Positions 58,431-64,000 of a stretch of 64,000 bases of DNA are shown one piece after another. Below the pieces are notes generated by a model, which was not told where the DNA came from, did not search any database, and saw only the letters and a program-made list of their open reading frames with translations. The first letter of the stretch is position 1, and the number at the start of each line of letters is the position of its first letter. The position numbers and the translations under genes were made by a program. The stretch comes from Gammaproteobacteria bacterium (GTDB taxonomy: Bacteria; Pseudomonadota; Gammaproteobacteria; Pseudomonadales; Pseudohongiellaceae): NCBI GenBank assembly GCA_019654215.1, contig BPDI01000011.1:1-64000 (forward strand), given 5' to 3'.

Positions 58431-58537
58431 TTTTACATAAGCAAGTTGTCAATATGGAATGGAAATAAAAGTGGCGAAATCAATGCCCTTTCAGTTACTT
58501 TGCATCTCACAAAAGCTGTAAAAGATTAGGTAATACT

Positions 58538-60217
58538 ATGCAAAACCGAGCACTTCTCTGCGCAATAGTTCTCTTCATCAGCACCTGCAACACAACGGTC
58601 ACTCACTATGACCTATTGATTGAGAATGGCACTGTCTACGATGGCAGCGGCGGACAAGCTTATGTTGCTGACATTGGCGTCAATGGGGATCGGGTAGTCG
58701 CCATCGGACAATTACGAGCTTCAGCCAACGAATTAATAAATGCAGAGGGATTCGCCGTCGCTCCTGGCTTTATCAATATGCTGAGTTGGGCCACAGACTC
58801 ACTCATAATCGATGGACGTAGTCAGGGAGATATTCGCCAGGGGGTGACACTGGAAGTGTTTGGCGAAGGCCGCTCAGAAGGCCCGCTTAATGAAGCTATG
58901 CGTGAGCAGGCAATAGCCACACAAGGAGATATCAAGTGGCCAGTGGAATGGACCACCCTGGATGAATACCTGGAATTCTTAGTGGAGCGAGGAGTCTCTC
59001 CCAATGTTGCTTCTTTTATTGGTGCTACTTCGGTGCGCGTGCATGAAATCGGTTATGAAGATCGACCACCTACTGCGGCTGAACTAGAGCGTATGAAAAA
59101 TCTAGTGAGAGAAGCAATGGAGGATGGTGCCCTGGGTTTGGGTTCTTCCTTAATTTATGCGCCTGCCTTTTATGCAGATACAGAAGAACTCATTGCATTG
59201 GCAGAAATAGTTGGACAATACGATGGTATGTATATCTCTCATATGCGCAGCGAGGGCAATCGTTTACTTGAATCGGTTGACGAACTTATTCGCATCGCTC
59301 GAGAGGGCAATGTTGGCGCTGAAATTTATCACCTGAAAATGGCAGGGCAACAGAACTGGGATAAGTTTGATGCGGTAGTTGAGAGAGTAGAGTTAGCGCG
59401 AATGGAAGGACTGGATATTACAGCAGACATTTACACTTACACTGCTGGCTCTACTGGATTGGATGCAGGTATGCCGCCATGGGTTCAGGAGGGAGGCTAT
59501 GAATCTTGGCGATCTCGTTTACAGGATTCAGACATTCGCACTCAAGTTCTTGAAGAAATGACAACGCCCGCTGATGAATGGGAAAACCTTCTATTGTCAG
59601 CAGGACCTGAGGGAACACTCTTAGTGGGCTTTCGCAATCCTGACCTGCGTCATTACATCGGCAAGACATTGGCTGAAGTTGCAGAAGAGCGGGGACAAAG
59701 CTATGCAGACACCGCCATTGATTTAGTTATTGCTGATGGCAGTAGAGTACAAGTCGTTTACTTTTTAATGTCGGAAGAAAATGTGGCAAAAGGGGTAGCG
59801 CTTTCCTGGGTTAGCTTCGGTTCCGATGCGGCTTCGATGGCTGCAGAAGGTAGCTTTCTAAAGCAGAGTACTCATCCCAGAGCTTATGGAAACTTTGCCC
59901 GTGTTTTAGCAAAGTATGTGCGTGATGATCAAGTGATTACCCTACCAGATGCAATCCGCAAACTTACTAAATTGCCGGCAACAAATTTGAAACTTAGGGA
60001 TCGTGGTGAACTTAGAGAAAACTATTTCGCTGATATTGTGATATTTGACCCCTATGGAATTCAGGATAATTCGACCTTCGAACAACCCCATCAGTATGCT
60101 ACTGGTATGCAGCATGTGATCGTAAATGGGGAAGTAGTACTGAGAAAAGGTGAACATACCGGTGCTTTGCCCGGACAAGTGGTGCGCGGACCCGGTTGGC
60201 GTGGTTGGTCTGAATAA
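58538..60217 (+). CDS. Amidohydrolase family, N-acyl-D-amino-acid deacylase-like
   Basis: YDLLIENGTVYDGSGGQAYVADIGVNGDRVVAIGQL, EIYHLKMAGQQNW, VSFGSDAAS, ITLPDAIRKLTKLPATNLKLRDRGELRENYFADIVIFDP; intact 559 aa. Confidence 0.9.
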   Translation: MQNRALLCAIVLFISTCNTTVTHYDLLIENGTVYDGSGGQAYVADIGVNGDRVVAIGQLRASANELINAEGFAVAPGFINMLSWATDSLIIDGRSQGDIRQGVTLEVFGEGRSEGPLNEAMREQAIATQGDIKWPVEWTTLDEYLEFLVERGVSPNVASFIGATSVRVHEIGYEDRPPTAAELERMKNLVREAMEDGALGLGSSLIYAPAFYADTEELIALAEIVGQYDGMYISHMRSEGNRLLESVDELIRIAREGNVGAEIYHLKMAGQQNWDKFDAVVERVELARMEGLDITADIYTYTAGSTGLDAGMPPWVQEGGYESWRSRLQDSDIRTQVLEEMTTPADEWENLLLSAGPEGTLLVGFRNPDLRHYIGKTLAEVAEERGQSYADTAIDLVIADGSRVQVVYFLMSEENVAKGVALSWVSFGSDAASMAAEGSFLKQSTHPRAYGNFARVLAKYVRDDQVITLPDAIRKLTKLPATNLKLRDRGELRENYFADIVIFDPYGIQDNSTFEQPHQYATGMQHVIVNGEVVLRKGEHTGALPGQVVRGPGWRGWSE

Positions 60218-60240
60218 AAGATAGAAAAATAGAGAAATAA

Positions 60241-60267
60241 AAAAACCAGAGCAATGCTCCGGTTTTT
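60241..60267. terminator. Rho-independent terminator between convergent genes
   Basis: AAAAACCaGAGC-aat-GCTCcGGTTTTT. Confidence 0.85.
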
Positions 60268-60280
60268 CGCGAGTGTTAGC

Positions 60281-61285
60281 TTATTGACTCGACTCTTTTG
60301 CTAATCGCTCTTCGACTCTTGCACCACGCAAGATATTAATCATGCCGTAATTCCCTTCATGGCAAGCATACTCGTAGAGTTGGCCAGCGACTTTCGTCAT
60401 AGGAATGATTGCAGTGACTCGATCGGTAAAAGTAGAAGAATCATCTATTGTCCATTCATAGTTCACCGTGAATGGATCAATTCGAGTAAATCGCTCTGTT
60501 AGCTTTTTATTTTCAGCAGTTCCGAAGCCTGGATAGCTCTGGGTAAAACCAGTGAAATTGGTTGTTTCTACTACTAATGTGTCGACATCCCAATAGCCAC
60601 GAGAGTCTCCAGACCATTGCTTGATGCTGTCATCTAACTGTTGACGCTCGCCGATTGGAACTATGCGAGCGTCATGAATCATTTCCATTAAGATCACCGC
60701 GTAGTCTTTGTTTTGTACGATCTGCAAATTGTTGTTGTATAAGCTCGGCTGAAATGGCGGGTCCGCATTAAAGCCTACGATGCAGCGTTCGGACAGACCT
60801 CTATCTTCTGGCCCATTTTTACTTATGCCACCAACAACAAATCGCACCGGTCTATCCCCTTGCACATCTGGTCCAAGCCCACCGGCAATCGGTCGAATTC
60901 CTTCCACTAAATCTGGGAATCTGCCATTAGTTGGATAAACAATGTGGGAAGTCCGAATCTGATCCGTAATCCCAGCACTCTCAACCCAGAAATCGTTGTA
61001 TCCACCAGGATTAGTTTCACTCTCGATTCCTGGAACCGCTTGATCTGAAGCTGCATCGGCAGCAGACAACCTTGCTCTTAGTTGTGTGACTTCATCGTCG
61101 GTCATGAATTCTCTGTCACCAAACTGGGTTGGTCTTTGCAGTGGTACGTTAGATGAAAAATTCCAAACTCCCTGCAAGTCAGGTGCGCCCCATTCGGTTC
61201 TTGGTGCTACGTAGGTGTCCTGCGCTAATAATGGAGAAACTATTAGTGAAGCAATAATCGCTAGTAGTGGCTGAGTTTGTTTCAT
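60281..61285 (-). CDS. Uncharacterised exported protein, paralog of 13732-14826
   Basis: MKQTQPLLAIIASLIVSPLLAQ signal; RTEWGAPDLQGVWNFSSNVPLQRPTQFGDREFMTDDEV; QLYEYACHEGNYGMINILRGAR. Confidence 0.78.
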   Translation of the reverse strand: MKQTQPLLAIIASLIVSPLLAQDTYVAPRTEWGAPDLQGVWNFSSNVPLQRPTQFGDREFMTDDEVTQLRARLSAADAASDQAVPGIESETNPGGYNDFWVESAGITDQIRTSHIVYPTNGRFPDLVEGIRPIAGGLGPDVQGDRPVRFVVGGISKNGPEDRGLSERCIVGFNADPPFQPSLYNNNLQIVQNKDYAVILMEMIHDARIVPIGERQQLDDSIKQWSGDSRGYWDVDTLVVETTNFTGFTQSYPGFGTAENKKLTERFTRIDPFTVNYEWTIDDSSTFTDRVTAIIPMTKVAGQLYEYACHEGNYGMINILRGARVEERLAKESSQ

Positions 61286-61382
61286 TTCCGGAGCCCCCGA
61301 AATTTCTTACATGTATTTACGGTAGATTTATTTTATCAGGGAATCAACAGGAAAGAGCCTGCTTTTTAGTCGCAAATAAAAA

Positions 61383-61402
61383 AGGGCTCCGGATGGAGCC
61401 CT
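61383..61402 (-). terminator. Rho-independent terminator of the TorF-like porin gene
   Basis: AGGGCTCC-atcc-GGAGCCCT followed by T-tract on the minus strand. Confidence 0.85.
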
Positions 61403-61440
61403 AGACAGACTAGTGGTTTAAGCTAGTCGGGAGAGATTGC

Positions 61441-62104
61441 TTAGAATGTTTTACCGATTGAAAAAACGATCGCTTCACTTTCATCAGGCAGACCTTGTGA
61501 GCTTAACTGGTCCGAAAGCTCATCACTGCTAAAAGATGGCAGCAATACCAACGTCGATTTCGGAGATAGTAGTTCCCCAGCCGATCTCAATATAGTTGCC
61601 ATCGAAGTCGTCGCCGAATGTACCGTAAGTGCCATAGATGCCATTGTCAGCGGTATAGGTTATCGCAAGAAAATCATAATCTTCTGAGGCTCCAAATCCT
61701 TCCCATTCACCGACTGAGTATTCTAAGCTTAATGGTCCGTAGCCAAAATTGAAGTTCACTTCTTCGTAAGTGTCATCGAATTCGCCAGTGTAGTAATAAC
61801 CAGTGAATCCAACACCGACAGTAAAACCGCCATCGAATTCATAGTTATAGCCAAAGTAGCCATCGACTTCAGCGCCATCACCTACATCTGCTGCCCACGC
61901 ACCAACGTAGAAACCACTTTCATCATTCCAATCGACTCCGGCAGATCCTGATGATTCTTTCTGCAAAATACCGCGATAGTAGTACTCAGATGCCCAACCG
62001 ATGTTATAGGACAACTCTGCATGCGCTGATGAGGCAATCAATCCGCTTGATGCCAAGACGAGACCAGCAGCAAGGTGAGTTAACTTTTTCATTTCTTCCT
62101 CCAA
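61441..62104 (-). CDS. TorF/Gcw_chp family putative porin (C-terminal frameshift near 61530)
   Basis: MKKLTHLAAGLVLASSGLIASSAHAELSYNIGWASEYYYRGILQ, alternating beta strands; C-terminal EAIVFSIGKTF* in the adjacent frame. Confidence 0.85.
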
Positions 62105-62457
62105 TTTAATTTGCGATCTAGCAAGTCAGGCTTGCCGGAAATATCGAACGATTATTTGCTCAGTGTTTTGCAAAGAACTTGCCAGAATATTGAAAGGCAC
62201 GTTTTTACTGGGCTCAGAGGATTTTGTTGCTAATTAGATCCATTTATTCGCTACAAAATGGTGCAGGAAAAAGGGCGCAAAATAGCAGCGCACCATAAAG
62301 GGGCGTCGCTTCAATTAGAGACTTTGGATAAATCAATAAAAAGAAGAGCGAAGAGCAAACAATTCAGCAACCCCAAGATAGAGGATATGGGTGAAGCTTA
62401 ATCGTATGATGATAAAACAGCAGTAGCTCTTCACTATACTCAAACTAATTCAGGAGA

Positions 62458-62640
62458 ATGGGAGGCTCTCCATCGCAGAAATCGCGGAGGCTGTGGGACT
62501 TTCAACAACTCCTTATTGGCGTCGAATCCAACGTATGGAGCAGATCAAATTCACTACTGTCTTACCACTAGACTAGGACAAACATCTTGAGCCCAAATTG
62601 AATTACGAGTGGCTATCGACAGGTCGCTCATTTAAGATCA
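62458..62640 (+). pseudogene. Remnant of an Lrp/AsnC-type HTH regulator
   Basis: NGRLSIAEIAEAVGLSTTPYWRRIQRMEQ then degraded tail; matches AsnC-type NARxSxAELAxxVGLSxxxxxRRxxRLE pattern. Confidence 0.55.
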
Positions 62641-62692
62641 AGAGAATCGAAATCCAACGATAGATTGGAAAATCATTGGCGCGGAGAATTCA

Positions 62693-64000
62693 AATGAAAA
62701 TTTACGATAAATGTACAGCCGCAAAAAGTTGCTCTTGCTCTAGTTATAACTTTTATCTTTTTCAATAACAGTGTCCTTGCAGATCCCTCTTGGCCACAAA
62801 ATGAAGTAGGGCCAGTGAGCTGGATTTACACAAGAGGGGGTTGCGAATTTAGATGCGGCGATGGAGCAGATCGTCGCCGACCAAGATGTCGCGGGGAATG
62901 ATCTGGATGTTGGCAAAAGATGGTGAGGTTGCAACTTTTGAGACGGCTGGGCTCGCCCGTGAAATGATCAAGCCCTATGACAAAAGACACACTTTTTCGA
63001 ATTTACTCAATGACCAAGCCAGTAACTGGTGTTGCATTAATGATGCTCCATGAAGAAGGTCTCTGGAATTTTGATGATCCAGTAGTAACACATTCCTGAA
63101 TTTGAGAATTTAACAGTACTGAATAGTTATGATGATGATGGGAATATAGAACTAGACCCTTAGAACGGCAACCGACCATGAGAGAGCTTCTGAACCACTC
63201 CGCCGGCTTTGGTTATGGTCTCGGTGGAAGTGATCCAGTTAATATTTCTTTTAGAGATCAAGCAGTTTTAGCATCTGCAGATTTAGATGAGCTAGTCGCG
63301 AAAGTAGCCGGTATTCCACTGCTCTCCCAACCTGGTGAACAATACTATTATTCTGTGGCAGTCGACCTTCAGGGTTATATCGTACAAGAACTTTCTGGAC
63401 AGAAGTTTGGTGATTTTCTTAATGAAAGAATTTTCGAACCGCTAGGTATGAGTGATACACGTTTCTATGTAAGAGACGAAGACGGGTATCGATTTGCGGA
63501 AGTTCATAACTGGGATGAAGAACGCAATCGATTAGTACAACGCCCCCATCGACAGACCGACCAAGCTATCTGGATCCAAATCGAATGGAATCCGGAGGGG
63601 GGGGGCTGGTTTCTTCCACCCACGACTACGCTCGCTTTCTGCAAATGCTGGTGAATGAGGGAGAGTTGGAGGGGCACGAATTCTAACGCCAGAATCTGTT
63701 CGCATCATGCGAACTAACAGTTTGCGAGATGAGTTAGACATCGGCGGTGGTCCCGATCGTCCCGGTAGAGCAGGTATCGGATTCGGTGTGGATTTTGCTG
63801 TATCTACGATCCTGAACTTGCAGGAACTGCACAAGGTCCTGGAACCTACTATTGGAGTGGCGCTGCTGGTACTTGGTTCTGGATCGATCCAAGTCAGGAC
63901 ATTTTTGGGGGGAATGATTCAAGCTCAAGGGCAGCGACGACCAGGTGCGGCAAATATGCGCAATGTCGCGATCGACTTAATCTATGACGCTCTAGAATAG
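62693..64000 (+). CDS. Serine hydrolase, beta-lactamase family (class C/esterase-like), frameshifted, reaching the window edge
   Basis: [25 protein letters not shown], reconstructed [30 protein letters not shown] (SxxK), [45 protein letters not shown] (YxV motif), terminal [12 protein letters not shown]. Confidence 0.85.

Noticed and set aside
1-64000. CRISPR array, tRNA, rRNA, prophage, transposon or integron
   Set aside because: No regularly spaced repeats, cloverleaf-like genes, integrase, transposase or phage structural genes were recognisable on reading both strands.

Overview
The window is a 64-kb, gene-dense chromosomal segment, most likely from a marine-type gammaproteobacterium. Supporting markers are gltB/gltD, a pepP-ubiH-ubiI type cluster, a zapB-like/zapA/6S RNA/fau block and an imuA/imuB/dnaE2 mutasome. 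It also carries TonB receptor, DUF5916, amidohydrolase and serine hydrolase genes. I found no phage, transposase, CRISPR, rRNA or tRNA. The dominant technical feature is many 1-nt frameshifts, often near homopolymers. They break otherwise recognisable genes, including core genes, while others (gltB, pepP, the ABC transporter) are intact. I read this mainly as indel error from a long-read or metagenome assembly, so I report such genes as one feature spanning the broken ORFs. Most interesting points: (1) a five-gene operon for a predicted exported molybdenum hydroxylase, with a Tat signal only on the 2Fe-2S subunit, a 4-Cys insertion in the FAD subunit, a membrane cytochrome b and an unknown 136-aa partner; (2) a reconstructed M1 + M28 + PDZ dual-metallopeptidase fusion beside a TolB-like propeller; (3) a mutasome split into convergent imuAB and dnaE2 units, each with its own LexA-type operator; (4) an unannotated 30-aa membrane ORF next to fau; (5) two paralogs of an uncharacterised exported family with a Y-E-x-A-C-H-E-G-N-Y signature. 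I did not find a clearly new defence or mobile system. All family calls come from reading motifs by eye, without database searches.
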